A stretch of 64,000 nt of DNA from Niveispirillum irakense DSM 11586 (GCF_000429645.1 NZ_AUCG01000016.1:558001-622000), one strand, 5' to 3'; positions 37,012 through 46,997 are shown, numbered from the stretch's first letter. A program made the numbers and translations. The notes: generated from the letters alone by a model not told the origin.

Positions 37012-37581
37012 ATGAACGTTCAAGCCTCCCCATCCGCTCCCGTCCCCATCGTCGATTTCGACCATCCGCCGGGGGAGGATCTCTGGGTCTTCGCCTATGG
37101 CTCCTTGATGTGGAACCCGGCCTTCCCCTCCGTGGCGCGGGTACAGGCCCTGTTGCGCGGCTGGCACCGCTGCTTCTGCATCTACAGCCACCAGCATCGC
37201 GGAACCCCAGAAAAGCCGGGGGCTGTGCTGGGGCTGGATCGCGGCGGTTCCTGCAGGGGCATCGCCTATCAGGTGGCGGCGGCGGATGTGCCCGCTGTGC
37301 TGGCTTATCTGTGGCAGCGGGAAATGGCCTATCGCGTCTATGTTCCCCGCCGGGTGGGGCTGGAGGCTGAAGGTGGGCGCATCACGGCGCTTGCCTTCAC
37401 CGCAGACCGGTCCCACGCCCAATATTGTGGGCGTCTTGGCCCCGACGGTACAGCCGCGCTGATCCGGCAGGGGGAGGGCCAGTCCGGCCGCAATATCGAT
37501 TACCTGGACAGCCTGATCGCCCATCTGCGCGAACTGGGGATCCATGATCGCGGGCTGGAAGACCTGCGCGCCCGCGTCTGA
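37012..37581 (+). CDS. ChaC-type gamma-glutamylcyclotransferase
   Basis: A 189-residue enzyme that releases 5-oxoproline from gamma-glutamyl compounds such as glutathione. The substrate loop FAYGSLMWNP at about residue 26 and the acidic residue in LWQREM (about 101) match the catalytic Glu of the family. It lacks a signal, so cytosolic. ATG at 37012 follows AGGAT. A role in glutathione turnover fits the ATM1-type exporter elsewhere in the window, though the genes are not linked. Confidence 0.92.
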   Translation: MNVQASPSAPVPIVDFDHPPGEDLWVFAYGSLMWNPAFPSVARVQALLRGWHRCFCIYSHQHRGTPEKPGAVLGLDRGGSCRGIAYQVAAADVPAVLAYLWQREMAYRVYVPRRVGLEAEGGRITALAFTADRSHAQYCGRLGPDGTAALIRQGEGQSGRNIDYLDSLIAHLRELGIHDRGLEDLRARV

Positions 37582-37673
37582 GCCCTGTGCACGCCCAGGC
37601 CGGGCGCGATGCAACAAGCCGATGCCAAAACCGTTCCCCTATCGGGTGCAAGGAACAGTCAGGCGGGTTGCGC

Positions 37674-38510
37674 ATGATCGGCACATGGATCAGCACGGGA
37701 GTGCGGGATACGGTAGGCACGGCACAGGCCGCGGCCCGCACGGTCCAGGCCGCACGGGCGCCGGGCAGTGCCCGGCGGCTGGTTCTGCGTGTCGGCGCCG
37801 GCATCCTGGTCATTATCGCCATCGCGCTCGCCTGGGCGCTGCTGCCGGTGGGCGAATGGATGGGCGCTTTCCGGGAATGGATCAATGGCTTCGGCTGGTG
37901 GGCGCCGCTCGCCTTCGCCGTGGCCTATATCATCTCCACCCTGGCCATGGTGCCGGGGGCGCCCATGACCATGGTGGCGGGTCTTGTCTTCGGCCTGTGG
38001 GGGCTGCCGCTGGTTGTGGCATCGGCCACGGTCGGCTCGGCCCTGGCCTTTCTTTCCGCCCGCTATCTGGCGCATGAACGCATCGACCGGATGATCGAAC
38101 AAAGGCCGAAGTTGAAGGCGGTGGCCCGCGCCGTGGCAGCAAAAGGCTGGACCGTCATCACCCTGCTGCGCCTCAGTCCCCTGATCCCGTTCAACATGCA
38201 GAATTACCTGCTGGGCGTGACGCGGCTTTCCTTCGGCTGGTTTCTGCTGGCCACGGTGCTGGGCTCCCTGCCGGGGTCGCTGCTGTTCGTCTATATCGGC
38301 ATGGCCGGGCGGCCAGGGGCAGAGCGCGGCTTCTGGGAATGGGTGATGATCGGCATCGGTCTGGCGGCCACGGTGCTGGTTGCCATCGTCATCGCCAACC
38401 GGGCCCGGCGGGAGCTACGCGCCATTGGGCTGGAGGAAGGGGAGGATGAAGGCTTCCCCCTGGCCGAAGAGGGTGGGCCCACGCCCCGACCGGCGCGGGC
38501 CGATGGTTGA
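37674..38510 (+). CDS. TVP38/TMEM64 (VTT domain) membrane protein
   Basis: A 278-residue inner-membrane protein of the DedA/VTT superfamily. ISTLAMVPGAPMTMVAGLVFG and the following FNMQNYLLGVTRLSFG carry the conserved re-entrant loop features. There are about six helices and an acidic C-terminal tail. Relatives are linked to lipid scrambling or selenium/small-molecule transport. The ATG at 37674 starts a soluble N-terminus followed by a helix near residue 38. It lies about 90 bp after chaC on the same strand. Confidence 0.85.
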   Translation: MIGTWISTGVRDTVGTAQAAARTVQAARAPGSARRLVLRVGAGILVIIAIALAWALLPVGEWMGAFREWINGFGWWAPLAFAVAYIISTLAMVPGAPMTMVAGLVFGLWGLPLVVASATVGSALAFLSARYLAHERIDRMIEQRPKLKAVARAVAAKGWTVITLLRLSPLIPFNMQNYLLGVTRLSFGWFLLATVLGSLPGSLLFVYIGMAGRPGAERGFWEWVMIGIGLAATVLVAIVIANRARRELRAIGLEEGEDEGFPLAEEGGPTPRPARADG

Positions 38511-38577
38511 CAGGGTCGGCTGGCAATGTCACCCACGGGGAATGTGAACCTCCTCCCGCACCGCCGTGAAAGACCCG

Positions 38578-39255
38578 ATGATGAGCCAGACCCCGCCCCT
38601 GAAAGCCGTGATCATCCCGGTCACGCCATTCCAGCAGAACTGCTCCATCATCTGGTGTACCGCCACCAACCGCGCCGCCGTGATCGACCCCGGTGGTACG
38701 GTGGATGCGGTGCAGGCCGTCATCGCCAAAAACGGGCTGACGGTGGAACGCATCCTGGTGACCCATGGCCATATCGACCATGCCGCCGGCGTCGCCGACC
38801 TGAAGGAAGCGTTGAAGGTACCGGTGGAAGGCCCGGCGATTGAGGATAATTACTGGCTGATGGGCCTGAAGGAACAGGGCGCCTCCTACGGCATTCCCTA
38901 TGCACGCTCCTTCACCCCTGACCGCTGGCTGGTGGAAGGGGATACGGTGACAGTGGGCGACCAGACCCTGTCCGTGATCCAGTGCCCGGGCCATACGCCG
39001 GGCCATGTTGTCTTCTTCCATGCCCCGTCACGCTTCGCCATCGTCGGCGATGTGATCTTCGAAGGCTCCGTCGGGCGGACCGATTTCCCCGGCGGCAATG
39101 CAGATGATCTGATCCGCTCCATCCGAGACAAGCTGTTCCCGCTGGGCGACGACATCACCTTCCTGCCCGGCCATGGCGGCCTGTCCACCTTTGGCCGGGA
39201 ACGGCAGAATAATCCCTATGTCGGGGATCGGGCGGTGGCGCGTCAGGCCCACTGA
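38578..39255 (+). CDS. MBL-fold metallo-hydrolase (glyoxalase II-like)
   Basis: A 225-residue metallo-beta-lactamase-fold hydrolase. The metal site THGHIDHAAG (HxHxDH) is near residue 61, CPGHTPGHV supplies another His, GDVIFEGSVGRTDFPGG holds the bridging Asp, and LPGHGG the last His. Such YcbL-like enzymes hydrolyse thioesters such as S-lactoylglutathione. ATG at 38578 or 38581, or a GTG at 38566, are possible starts. A hairpin follows the stop. Confidence 0.9.
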   Translation: MMSQTPPLKAVIIPVTPFQQNCSIIWCTATNRAAVIDPGGTVDAVQAVIAKNGLTVERILVTHGHIDHAAGVADLKEALKVPVEGPAIEDNYWLMGLKEQGASYGIPYARSFTPDRWLVEGDTVTVGDQTLSVIQCPGHTPGHVVFFHAPSRFAIVGDVIFEGSVGRTDFPGGNADDLIRSIRDKLFPLGDDITFLPGHGGLSTFGRERQNNPYVGDRAVARQAH

Positions 39256-39280
39256 CCCCGCTACCATATAGGGATATGGA

Positions 39281-39310
39281 AAAGAGGCGCCCCGTGCAGG
39301 ACGCCTCTTT
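39281..39310. terminator. Terminator between MBL hydrolase and chemoreceptor
   Basis: AAAGAGGCG pairs with CGCCTCTTT around a 12-base loop. The A and T runs at the outer edges suit termination in both directions between the two convergent genes. Confidence 0.75.
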
Positions 39311-39332
39311 CCAACATGATATTCGGTGCAGA

Positions 39333-41027
39333 TCAGGCGGCCCGGATACCGGCCAGGAAGCTCTCCACCTCGCCCTTCATCTCCTGGGCTTGACGACCCA
39401 GGTCGCGGGCTGCACCCAGAACCTGACTGGCAGAGGTGCCGGTTTCGCTGGCGGCGACATTCACATTAGCAATGTTCTGCGAGACCTCGCGGGTACCGAC
39501 AGCCGCCTGCTGCACGTTGCGGCTGATTTCCAGGGTTGTGGCGTTCTGTTCTTCCACCGCGGCAGAGATGGCGGCCATGGCATCATTGATCTGGGCAATG
39601 GTGCCATTAATCGTGCGGATGGCACCGACAGCCGCGCCGGAAACCGACTGCATCGCCTGCACCTGCTGGCTGATCTCGTCCGTCGCCCTGGCGGTCTGGA
39701 GCGCCAGGCCCTTGACCTCGGCAGCGACGACCGCGAAGCCCTTGCCCGCTTCACCAGCCCGTGCTGCCTCGATGGTGGCGTTCAGGGCCAGCAGGTTGGT
39801 CTGGTGAGCAATGTCAGAGATCAGTTGTAAGACATTGCCGATCTTATTTGCCGCCTCGGCCAGGGCCTGCATGGTGGCGTCGGTCCGCTCGGCTTCTGCT
39901 GTTGCCAATCCGGCCACCTCGGTGGAACGGTTGACCTGACGGGCGATTTCCTGGATGGAGGCAGCCATCTCCTCTGCGGCTGATGCCACCGTCTGCACAT
40001 TGGCTGCCGTCTGCTCCGCCGCACTGGCGGAGGCTGTTGCCTGGCTGCGGGTTTGCAAGGCAATCCCGTTCATGCCCTGGGCGGTCGCGTCGAGCTGGCT
40101 GGTCGCCCCGGACACGGTACCGAGCATCGCCGCCACCTTGTGATCAAAACCAGCGATCAGGGCATCAATCGCGATGGCTCGAGCGATCTTCGCTTCCTGT
40201 TCGGCAGTCTGCGCCGCGGCCAGCCGCTCAGCCTCAATGGCGTTCTGGCGAAATACTTCCAGCGCCTGCGCCATGTCGCCGATCTCGTCACGACGATCCA
40301 GCCCGCCAACCACGATCTCCTTATCGCCATCGGCCAGTTTGCGCATCTGCGCTGTCATGGCCCCGATTGGTCTGGCGATGGCGGATGTCAGGCCGAAACC
40401 AGCCATGATCGCAATCAGAAGTGACAGAAGACCGCCGCCGATGGTGGCGATATCGGCCATGGAAAAAGCCCTGGCCAACGCACTGGAACGCTGTTCCAGC
40501 AACCGGCGCTCTTCATTCTGGGCCTCTTCAGACATGGCGCGAAGCTTGTCGGTCAGCCCTTTTCCGGTGCCGTTGCCAACACTGGCGAGCGTGGCTTCCC
40601 GGGTTTCCGCGTTCTGAATGCCCGCGATCTGGGGACGCGCCACCTTTTCCAGCCATTCATCAGAGGCCTGCTGGATGATGTCCAATCGCCGGAGTTGGGC
40701 GGGATTGTCCCCCACGAGTACGCGGGCGCGTTCCATGGATTCCGCGAACACCTTCATTCCCATATTGTAAGGTTCCAGGAATTCCGGGTTCTGTGTCAGC
40801 AGGAAGCCGCGCACGCCGGTTTCCTGATCTGCCTTCGCGGTTACCAGCTTGCGGATTGTGCGCATCACCTCATAGGTGTGCACCGTCATGTCATTGCTGC
40901 TGCGGATAAAAACCAGCTGCGTGCGATTGATTGCACCGACCGCAACAGTGGTTATGATCAGCGCGCCAAACACCATCAGAAATTTGCGGCCGATACGAAG
41001 ATCCCTGAACATCTTTTTCATCTTCAT
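39333..41027 (-). CDS. Methyl-accepting chemotaxis protein with CHASE3-like sensor
   Basis: A 564-residue receptor. A first helix (about 13-35) and a second (about 190-212) enclose a periplasmic helical domain of the CHASE3 type ([33 protein letters not shown]). HAMP follows ([17 protein letters not shown]), then a signalling domain with the hairpin tip [23 protein letters not shown]. Candidate methylation sites are Glu/Gln-rich heptads on both sides. The C-terminus lacks the CheR pentapeptide. The ligand is unknown. It is a single-gene unit with an AT-rich 380-bp region upstream. Confidence 0.94.
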   Translation of the reverse strand: MKMKKMFRDLRIGRKFLMVFGALIITTVAVGAINRTQLVFIRSSNDMTVHTYEVMRTIRKLVTAKADQETGVRGFLLTQNPEFLEPYNMGMKVFAESMERARVLVGDNPAQLRRLDIIQQASDEWLEKVARPQIAGIQNAETREATLASVGNGTGKGLTDKLRAMSEEAQNEERRLLEQRSSALARAFSMADIATIGGGLLSLLIAIMAGFGLTSAIARPIGAMTAQMRKLADGDKEIVVGGLDRRDEIGDMAQALEVFRQNAIEAERLAAAQTAEQEAKIARAIAIDALIAGFDHKVAAMLGTVSGATSQLDATAQGMNGIALQTRSQATASASAAEQTAANVQTVASAAEEMAASIQEIARQVNRSTEVAGLATAEAERTDATMQALAEAANKIGNVLQLISDIAHQTNLLALNATIEAARAGEAGKGFAVVAAEVKGLALQTARATDEISQQVQAMQSVSGAAVGAIRTINGTIAQINDAMAAISAAVEEQNATTLEISRNVQQAAVGTREVSQNIANVNVAASETGTSASQVLGAARDLGRQAQEMKGEVESFLAGIRAA

Positions 41028-41407
41028 TGCCCCATTTCCCGGTTCGATTTGATATGACGATGATCAAGGAAATAGGGGTGCAGGACGCGGGAGTATTAAC
41101 TCTGCGCCATATCCCTGTTTCCAGGTAAGAAGTCATTGATTGGTTGATTTGTCTTGCCAGAGTTTGTTCTGGTGACTTTGATTATTAATTGAGAATCATA
41201 AAAATTGGTTAAGTGCGCGTTGATGGAAACATAGGAGATTTGAAAGAAAATCAGTTTATATCAATTGGATATGGGTGGCTGAATGCCTGTGTGTGCATGA
41301 TATATGCTTAAGGCTAGTACATGCGTGAAAAAAGACGGAAACGTCAATTTTTCCGAGCGCTTACAGGTCAAAAAGAGAAAATGGTCTAGGTTTCCCCGAA
41401 GTATCTT
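41028..41407. other. AT-rich intergenic region upstream of the chemoreceptor
   Basis: No gene is supported here. The stretch is markedly AT-richer than the window average and probably holds the chemoreceptor promoter on its left. At about 41327-41356 A-rich and T-rich runs flank a GACG-GAAA-CGTC hairpin that could act as a weak terminator on the minus strand. Confidence 0.5.
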
Positions 41408-42358
41408 TTAGCGCAGCGTCTTGAACCGTTCCATGGCCTGGACCAGACCCGTGCGGATGCCGGGTTCCATGGCGCTGTGCCCGGCATCGGACACGACGAT
41501 ATAATCCGCTTCCGGCCAGGCCCGGTGCAGCGCATCAGCCGTGGCGATGGGGCAGACGATATCGTACCGGCCCTGGATGATCACAGCCGGGATGTGGCGG
41601 ATCTTCTCCACGTCGCGCAGCAGCTTGTCTTCCGGGTTCAGCATGTTGTTGCGGAAATAATGCGCCTCAATCCGGGCCAAGCCCAGCGCATGCACGTCCT
41701 CGCCGGAAGCAGCCACCAGCTCCGGGCTGGGCAGCAGGGTGGAGCAGGCCCCTTCATACATGCTCCAGACCCGTGCCGCCTGCATCCGCACGCTGGGATT
41801 CTCATGGGTCAGGCGGCGCCAATAAGCGTCCAGCAGGTCGCCGCGCTCCGCCTCCGGGATATAGGCGGCGAACTGGTTCCAGGCTTCGGGGAAGATGTTG
41901 CGCATCCCGTAGAGGAACCAGTCGATCTCGTGCTGCTGCATCAGGAAGATGCCGCGCAGTACCAGTCCGATCACACGGCCGGGATGGGCCTGGGCATAGG
42001 CGATGGAGAGGGTGGAGCCCCAGGACCCGCCGAACACCATCCAGCGCTCAATCCCCAGCAGTGTGCGCAGCGCTTCCAGATCAGCCACCAGATGCGGGAT
42101 GTCATTATCCCGCAATTCGCCCAGCGGGCTGGACCGGCCGGCCCCGCGCTGGTCCAGGATGATGATGCGGTAATGGCTGGGATCGAAGAAGCGGCGATGG
42201 GTGGGCGATGCCCCCGCCCCCGGCCCGCCATGCAGGAACAGCACCGGGACGCCGTCTGGATTGCCCGACTGCTCCCAGTACAGGGTATGGATATCATCGA
42301 CCTTCAAACGGCCGGTCTGGAAGGGCTCAAGGGGGAAAAAAAGGTCGCCGCGCGGCAT
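41408..42358 (-). CDS. pip: Proline iminopeptidase
   Basis: Releases N-terminal proline from peptides. The 316-residue alpha/beta hydrolase has the oxyanion HGGPGAGASP, the nucleophile elbow GGSWGSTLSIAYAQ, and near the end GRYDIVCP and SDAGHSA carrying the catalytic Asp and His. The ATG at 42358 gives a normal N-terminus (MPRGDLFFPLEPF); upstream frame is not conserved. No signal peptide. Divergent from the haemoglobin gene. Confidence 0.95.
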   Translation of the reverse strand: MPRGDLFFPLEPFQTGRLKVDDIHTLYWEQSGNPDGVPVLFLHGGPGAGASPTHRRFFDPSHYRIIILDQRGAGRSSPLGELRDNDIPHLVADLEALRTLLGIERWMVFGGSWGSTLSIAYAQAHPGRVIGLVLRGIFLMQQHEIDWFLYGMRNIFPEAWNQFAAYIPEAERGDLLDAYWRRLTHENPSVRMQAARVWSMYEGACSTLLPSPELVAASGEDVHALGLARIEAHYFRNNMLNPEDKLLRDVEKIRHIPAVIIQGRYDIVCPIATADALHRAWPEADYIVVSDAGHSAMEPGIRTGLVQAMERFKTLR

Positions 42359-42498
42359 GGGTCCGATCCCGCTGTTCTTTGGATGGGATTGTAGGCAAGC
42401 GCGCGGCGCAACGCAAACCGTCCTGCGGCGGGCGGGTGTCAAAACCTCCCCGCTGCTATCATGCGCCCGTCCTTAATCCGCAAAGCCCCGTGCGTCCC

Positions 42499-42882
42499 AT
42501 GAATGCCTATGACCGTATCGACGATGAAAGCATCGCCGCCCTGATCGTCGCCTTTTATGGCGAAGCGCGGCGCGACCCCGTGCTGGGCCCCGTTTTCTCC
42601 CGCATGGTGGGAGAAGGGGAGGCGGAATGGGCCATCCATCTGCGCAAGGTGCATGATTTCTGGTCGTCCGTCATGCTGGCCACCGCGCGCTATGATGGCA
42701 GGCCGATGCAGACCCATGCCATGATCGACGGGTTGAAACCCGCGCATTTCGCCCGCTGGCTGATCCTGTTCGGGATGGAAGCGGAACGGCTGTTCGTGCC
42801 GGAGATCGCGGCGGCCTTCAAAGCCAAGGCCGATAAAATGGCCCAGGCGCTGCAGAACGGAATTGCCCTTGCGCGCGGCTGA
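42499..42882 (+). CDS. Group III truncated haemoglobin
   Basis: A 127-residue globin of the truncated group III type (CgtB/YjbI side). The block VHDFWSSVML and then LKPAHFARWLILF contains the proximal His (in PAHF). It may bind O2 or NO; physiological role is not shown by context. ATG at 42499 is preceded by a weak ribosome binding site. It is transcribed away from pip. Confidence 0.9.
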   Translation: MNAYDRIDDESIAALIVAFYGEARRDPVLGPVFSRMVGEGEAEWAIHLRKVHDFWSSVMLATARYDGRPMQTHAMIDGLKPAHFARWLILFGMEAERLFVPEIAAAFKAKADKMAQALQNGIALARG

Positions 42883-42922
42883 AGACAGGGCCATCTCTAT
42901 CGCCTGCCTATTTTGATTTGAC

Positions 42923-43372
42923 GTGCCCCCCGACCCGATGCCACCCGCCCCCACCCTTGCACAGTTGATTGCCGGCCCGATGGGCCGGTGGCTGCGCCAT
43001 GGGTCGGACAGGGTGAAGGCGGCCTTGCTGCTGGTCGCCCTGGCCCTGGTGGGGGCGGCTGCCCTGCCGGTGCCGACGGGCACGGAGAGCGACCGCCAGA
43101 CCGGCAGCAATGCCAGCAGTATCGGGCGTGTCCCTTCCGGCGTCGCCAGCCTGTCCCTGGCCCCGGTCGTGACCGCCGATGAAGGGGCGCGACCGGACAG
43201 CAGCCATGGCGGGGACGGGCATCCGGCCCGCATCGCCCTTGCCGTCGACCCGGTGGTCCCGCCGCTGCCGCCACGGGTACTTGTCCTGGCCGGCTGGGAG
43301 ATGCCGCCCCCTGCACGACCTGTGCATCAGGGACCCCGCCAGCCCACCGGACCGCCGTTCCATTTTTCCTGA
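42923..43372 (+). CDS. Hypothetical protein with one membrane segment
   Basis: A 149-residue frame starting at GTG 42923 (or ATG 42938). One hydrophobic segment (about residues 33-50, AALLLVALALVGAAALP) is followed by a Pro/Gly/Ser-rich, probably unfolded tail. Supporting evidence is limited to the frame, the position 41 bp after the globin gene and the absence of a better frame; it could be noncoding. Confidence 0.35.
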   Translation: MPPDPMPPAPTLAQLIAGPMGRWLRHGSDRVKAALLLVALALVGAAALPVPTGTESDRQTGSNASSIGRVPSGVASLSLAPVVTADEGARPDSSHGGDGHPARIALAVDPVVPPLPPRVLVLAGWEMPPPARPVHQGPRQPTGPPFHFS

Positions 43373-43459
43373 CCTGATCCAACCTTGAACGATCATGCGC
43401 GCCCCTGAAGGGCTGCGCCTGCGCGCTTCCTGCGCGCATACTGGAAAATGGAACGCGAA

Positions 43460-43618
43460 ATGAAAAAGTCTCTGGTGATCTACGGCCTCGCCTTTGCCGC
43501 CGCCCTGGGCGTGATGAGCGTCAGCCGCCAATGGGGTGGCTTCATGCTGCTGACAACCTGCATCGGCTGGTTCCTGCACAGCGTCTTCGCCAGCACAGGC
43601 GACCAGCCGCGCATGTGA
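43460..43618 (+). CDS. Small two-helix membrane protein (52 aa)
   Basis: A short frame MKKSLVIYGLAFAAALG, then VMSVSRQW and GGFMLLTTCIGWFLHSVF with a polar end, giving two membrane helices. ATG at 43460, or ATG at 43448 with four extra residues, each with GGAA-like upstream bases. It ends 35 bp before the convergent Nudix gene. No family recognised. Confidence 0.55.
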   Translation: MKKSLVIYGLAFAAALGVMSVSRQWGGFMLLTTCIGWFLHSVFASTGDQPRM

Positions 43619-43652
43619 GGACGGGTGGGATGGCGGGGGCCATGCCCCCCCG

Positions 43653-44282
43653 CTAGTCCCGCAGGCCGTCCAGCAGGTCGCAGAGATTGATCAACATCCC
43701 CGCCGTGGCGCCCCAGATATAGCGCTCGCCATAGGGGAAGGCCCAGAAATGGCGCATCGCGCCTTTGAATTCCCGCGTCTCCCGCCGGCGGCTGGCCGGG
43801 TCCAGGATGAAGGAGAGCGGCACCTCGAAGATCTCGGCCACCTCATGCGGGTCGGGATTGAGGATGAAGGGCGGGCGTACAAAGCCCACCACCGGCACGA
43901 CGCGGAAGCCGGTGCGGGTGATATACGTATCCATGTGGCCCAGCAGCTCAATCCGGTGGCGGGGCAGGCCGATCTCCTCCTCCGTCTCCCGCAGGGCGGT
44001 GTCGTGGGGGTCTTTATCCTCCGGCTCCACCCGCCCGCCGGGAAAGCTGATCTGGCCGGCATGGGCGGCCAGATGCGCCGTGCGCTGGGTCAGCAGCACG
44101 GTAAAGCCATCCGGCCTATCGACCAGCGGCACCAGAACGGCGGCGTCGCGCAGTTCCGCCGGCAGCGAAAAACCGGGATTGCCATCCTGATCACCCCGCA
44201 CATTGGTCATACGGCTGGGCGGGGTCCGGCGACGCATGAACAGTTCGCGGATCGCGTTCTCCGTCGGAATATCCGCGCTCAC
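43653..44282 (-). CDS. Nudix hydrolase, CoA diphosphatase type
   Basis: Hydrolyses CoA or its derivatives. The Nudix box is present (GGRVEPEDKDPHDTALRETE followed by EEIGL), preceded by LLTQRTAHLAAHAGQISFPG, the CoA-diphosphatase-specific sequence. GTG at 44282 is preferred: it overlaps the DUF1285 stop as GTGA, so the two are coupled; an ATG at 44327 would overlap by 49 bp. In alphaproteobacteria this pair commonly sits opposite moxR. Confidence 0.9.
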   Translation of the reverse strand: MSADIPTENAIRELFMRRRTPPSRMTNVRGDQDGNPGFSLPAELRDAAVLVPLVDRPDGFTVLLTQRTAHLAAHAGQISFPGGRVEPEDKDPHDTALRETEEEIGLPRHRIELLGHMDTYITRTGFRVVPVVGFVRPPFILNPDPHEVAEIFEVPLSFILDPASRRRETREFKGAMRHFWAFPYGERYIWGATAGMLINLCDLLDGLRD

Positions 44283-44908
44283 GCCGGGGGTAGCAGGCCC
44301 AGCGGAAAGTACATTCCCTTGCTCCATAGCCCGATCTCTGTTCCCCGGTCGGTTACCGTCGGCTCCGCCCGGTCCACCAGTTCATAAAACACCGCCCGGT
44401 TGATCCGGGCCTCAAGCGGTGCATCGGCACCGCCACGGACCAGGATATAGGGGTTGGGCGCCCCTGTCTCGGGGTCCGTCCTCACCCGGATGGGGTGGTC
44501 GGGTCCGGCGGTGACCATCTCATCCAGATTGGTGCGGAAAGTCAGGGTCTGATCCGGCCCTTCCCCTTCCATCTCCACCGCCACGGCGGTGAAGGGTGCA
44601 TCCTCCACAATGATACGCCCGCGCTCGGCCGGGGTGATCAGCCAGAAATCGCCTGCGGCATCCCGCCTCAGCACCGTGGCGAACAGCCTGACCATCGCTG
44701 GCCGGCCAATGGGGCTGCCGTGATAATACCAGGTGCCGTCGCGGGCGATGCGGATATCATAGGCTTCATCCGCCGCCGTGGGCACCCGCGACGGATCGTG
44801 CGGCGGCCGGGCACCGGCCAGGGCACGGGTGGCGGCGTCAGCGGCGGCACCATCGGTTTCAGCCGCACTGGCGGCGGGTGCCGCGTCATTCTGCTTGCTT
44901 TCCGTCAT
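44279..44908 (-). CDS. DUF1285 family protein
   Basis: A 209-residue protein. After an Ala-rich leader (1-40), the family core reads DIRIARDGTWYYHGSPIGRP, then VRLFATVLRRDAAGDFWLITPAERGRI and the IGLWSKGMYFPLG closing block. These form a small beta-rich cytosolic fold of unknown job. ATG at 44908 is the first Met after the divergent region shared with moxR. Its stop overlaps the Nudix start. Confidence 0.88.
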   Translation of the reverse strand: MTESKQNDAAPAASAAETDGAAADAATRALAGARPPHDPSRVPTAADEAYDIRIARDGTWYYHGSPIGRPAMVRLFATVLRRDAAGDFWLITPAERGRIIVEDAPFTAVAVEMEGEGPDQTLTFRTNLDEMVTAGPDHPIRVRTDPETGAPNPYILVRGGADAPLEARINRAVFYELVDRAEPTVTDRGTEIGLWSKGMYFPLGLLPPA

Positions 44909-45080
44909 GGTGGAACAGACCATCCCCTGTCCAAAATGCCAGGGCCTGTCGGCATTTGTTGATAGGTGCCCTATTGATAACATAGTCGCGGTGTCTTGGT
45001 TCTGGTACCCGTTGGCCCTACATGCAGCATAGGCGCTTGGGCCCGACCCGCTGCCGCACCGCATCTCCCAAGGATTGACG

Positions 45081-46094
45081 ATGGTGAATGCCCTGGATCT
45101 CAGCCGTTCGACCGATACGCAGGCCCTGATCCGCGAGGTGGAGGCGCTGGGCGCCAAGCTGGCAACCGCGCGCGACGCCATTGGCCGGGTCATCTATGGC
45201 CAGCATGAGGCGATTGACCTGTCGCTGGTCACCCTGCTGGCCGGCGGCCATCTGCTGCTGATCGGCGTGCCCGGCCTGGCCAAGACCCGGCTGGTGGAAA
45301 CGCTGGGCACGGTGATGGGGCTGGATGACCGCCGCATCCAATGCACGCCCGACCTGATGCCCGCCGACATTCTGGGCTCGGAAGTGCTGGAAGAAGGGGA
45401 GGATGGCCGCCGCGCCTTCCGCTTCATCCCCGGTCCCGTCTTCTCCCAGCTTCTGATGGCGGATGAGATCAACCGCGCCAGCCCGCGCACCCAGTCAGCG
45501 CTGTTGCAGGCGATGCAGGAAGGCCGGGTATCGGTCGCCGGCCATTACCACCCGCTGCCCCGCCCCTTCCATGTGCTGGCAACCCAGAATCCGCTGGAAC
45601 AGGAAGGCACATATCCGCTGCCTGAAGCGCAGTTGGACCGGTTCTTGATTCAGGTGGATATGGATTATCCCGACCGGGATGCCGAACGGCGGATGATGAT
45701 CGCCACCACCGGGGCCGATGCCGCCACCGCCCTTGCCGTGCTGACGCCGGTGGAACTGATGGCAGCCCAGGCGCTGGTGCGCCGCATCCCCGTGGGTGAC
45801 AGCGTGGTGGATGGTATCCTGGATCTGGTGCGCAATGCCCGTCCGGGGGAATCGCCGCTGCCCGCCGTGCGCCAGCATGTCGCCTGGGGGCCGGGGCCGC
45901 GCGCCAGCCAGTCGCTGATGCTGGCCGCCCGCGCCCGTGCCCTGCTGGAAGGGCGGCTGACGCCGTCGCTGGATGATGTGCTGGCCTTGGCCAAGCCGGT
46001 GCTGCGCCACCGTATGGCGCTGAATTTCTCGGCCCGTGCCGATGGCGTCACGCTGGACGATATTATCGACCAGCTTTGCATCCCCTTGCGCTGA
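45081..46094 (+). CDS. MoxR-type AAA+ ATPase
   Basis: A 337-residue AAA+ protein. Walker A GVPGLAKTRL is near residue 64, Walker B LLMADEINRASPRTQSALLQAM near 130, and sensor 1 VLATQNP near 170. MoxR proteins act as chaperones that load metals or remodel partner complexes carrying VWA domains. ATG at 45081 follows AAGGA with a six-base spacer. It leads an operon with DUF58, BatA/DUF4159 and VWA-like proteins (to 51856), which are its likely clients. Confidence 0.95.
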   Translation: MVNALDLSRSTDTQALIREVEALGAKLATARDAIGRVIYGQHEAIDLSLVTLLAGGHLLLIGVPGLAKTRLVETLGTVMGLDDRRIQCTPDLMPADILGSEVLEEGEDGRRAFRFIPGPVFSQLLMADEINRASPRTQSALLQAMQEGRVSVAGHYHPLPRPFHVLATQNPLEQEGTYPLPEAQLDRFLIQVDMDYPDRDAERRMMIATTGADAATALAVLTPVELMAAQALVRRIPVGDSVVDGILDLVRNARPGESPLPAVRQHVAWGPGPRASQSLMLAARARALLEGRLTPSLDDVLALAKPVLRHRMALNFSARADGVTLDDIIDQLCIPLR

Positions 46095-46102
46095 AGGCTG
46101 GC

Positions 46103-46993
46103 ATGGACCGTATCCAGGCTGCCCTTCACGCGCAGCATCGGGCCGAGGATCTGGCGCTCCGCCTGCCGCCGCTTTTGGTGGCGGCGGAACGGGTGGCCGC
46201 CAGCGTTGCCCAGGGCGTGCATGGCCGCCGCCGTGTCGGCACGGGGGAGGCGTTCTGGCAGTTTCGCCGCTATCAGCCCGGTGATGGCAACAACCGGATC
46301 GACTGGCGGCAATCGGCCAAGACCGCCCATGTCTTTGTGCGGGAAAATGAATGGGAAGCCGCGCAGACCGTCTGGGTCTGGCGCGATGACAGCCCATCCA
46401 TGAACTGGCATTCCGCCCGCGCCCTTCCCACCAAGCGGCAGCGGGCCGACCTGCTGGCTTTGGCGCTTTCGGTCCTGCTGGTGCGGGGCGGGGAACGGGT
46501 GGCCCTGGCCGGTGCGCCGGTGCCGGCATCGGCGGCCCGGTCGATCATGCCCCGGCTGGCCCTGTGGCTGACGGGGCAGGAGGGGGAGCATGGCGGCAGC
46601 GGCCTGCCACCGCCGGAACCCTTGCCCCGCCATGCCCAGGCCGTGGTGATCGGTGACTTGCTGGCCCCGCTGGATGAAATCCACGCCGCGCTGAAACATC
46701 TGACCGGGCGCGGCGTGCGTGGCCATCTGGTGCAGGTGCTGGACCCGGCGGAAGAGAATTTGCCCTTCGACGGGCGGGTGGAATTTCGCGGGCTGGAAGG
46801 GGAAGGCAAATTGCTGGTGCCCAGGGTCGAGTCGGTGCGTGCCGCCTATCGCGAACGGCTGGCCGCCCAGCGCGAGGGGCTGGCCAATCTGGCCCGCGCC
46901 GCCGGCTGGACGCTGACCTTGCACCGGACGGACAAGCCGCCGCAGACGGCGCTGCTGTCGCTCTGGTCCTCGCTGTCGCAGGCTTTGGGATAG
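46103..46993 (+). CDS. DUF58 (VWA-like) protein of the MoxR operon
   Basis: A 296-residue soluble protein. GEAFWQFRRYQPGDGNNRID and WRQSAKT are DUF58 signatures, and VWVWRDDSPSMNW holds a MIDAS-like DxSxS, so a VWA-type metal site is probable. It starts 8 bp after moxR. Such proteins are usual substrates or partners of MoxR in aerotolerance and envelope stress systems. Confidence 0.92.
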   Translation: MDRIQAALHAQHRAEDLALRLPPLLVAAERVAASVAQGVHGRRRVGTGEAFWQFRRYQPGDGNNRIDWRQSAKTAHVFVRENEWEAAQTVWVWRDDSPSMNWHSARALPTKRQRADLLALALSVLLVRGGERVALAGAPVPASAARSIMPRLALWLTGQEGEHGGSGLPPPEPLPRHAQAVVIGDLLAPLDEIHAALKHLTGRGVRGHLVQVLDPAEENLPFDGRVEFRGLEGEGKLLVPRVESVRAAYRERLAAQREGLANLARAAGWTLTLHRTDKPPQTALLSLWSSLSQALG

Positions 46994-46997
46994 GCCG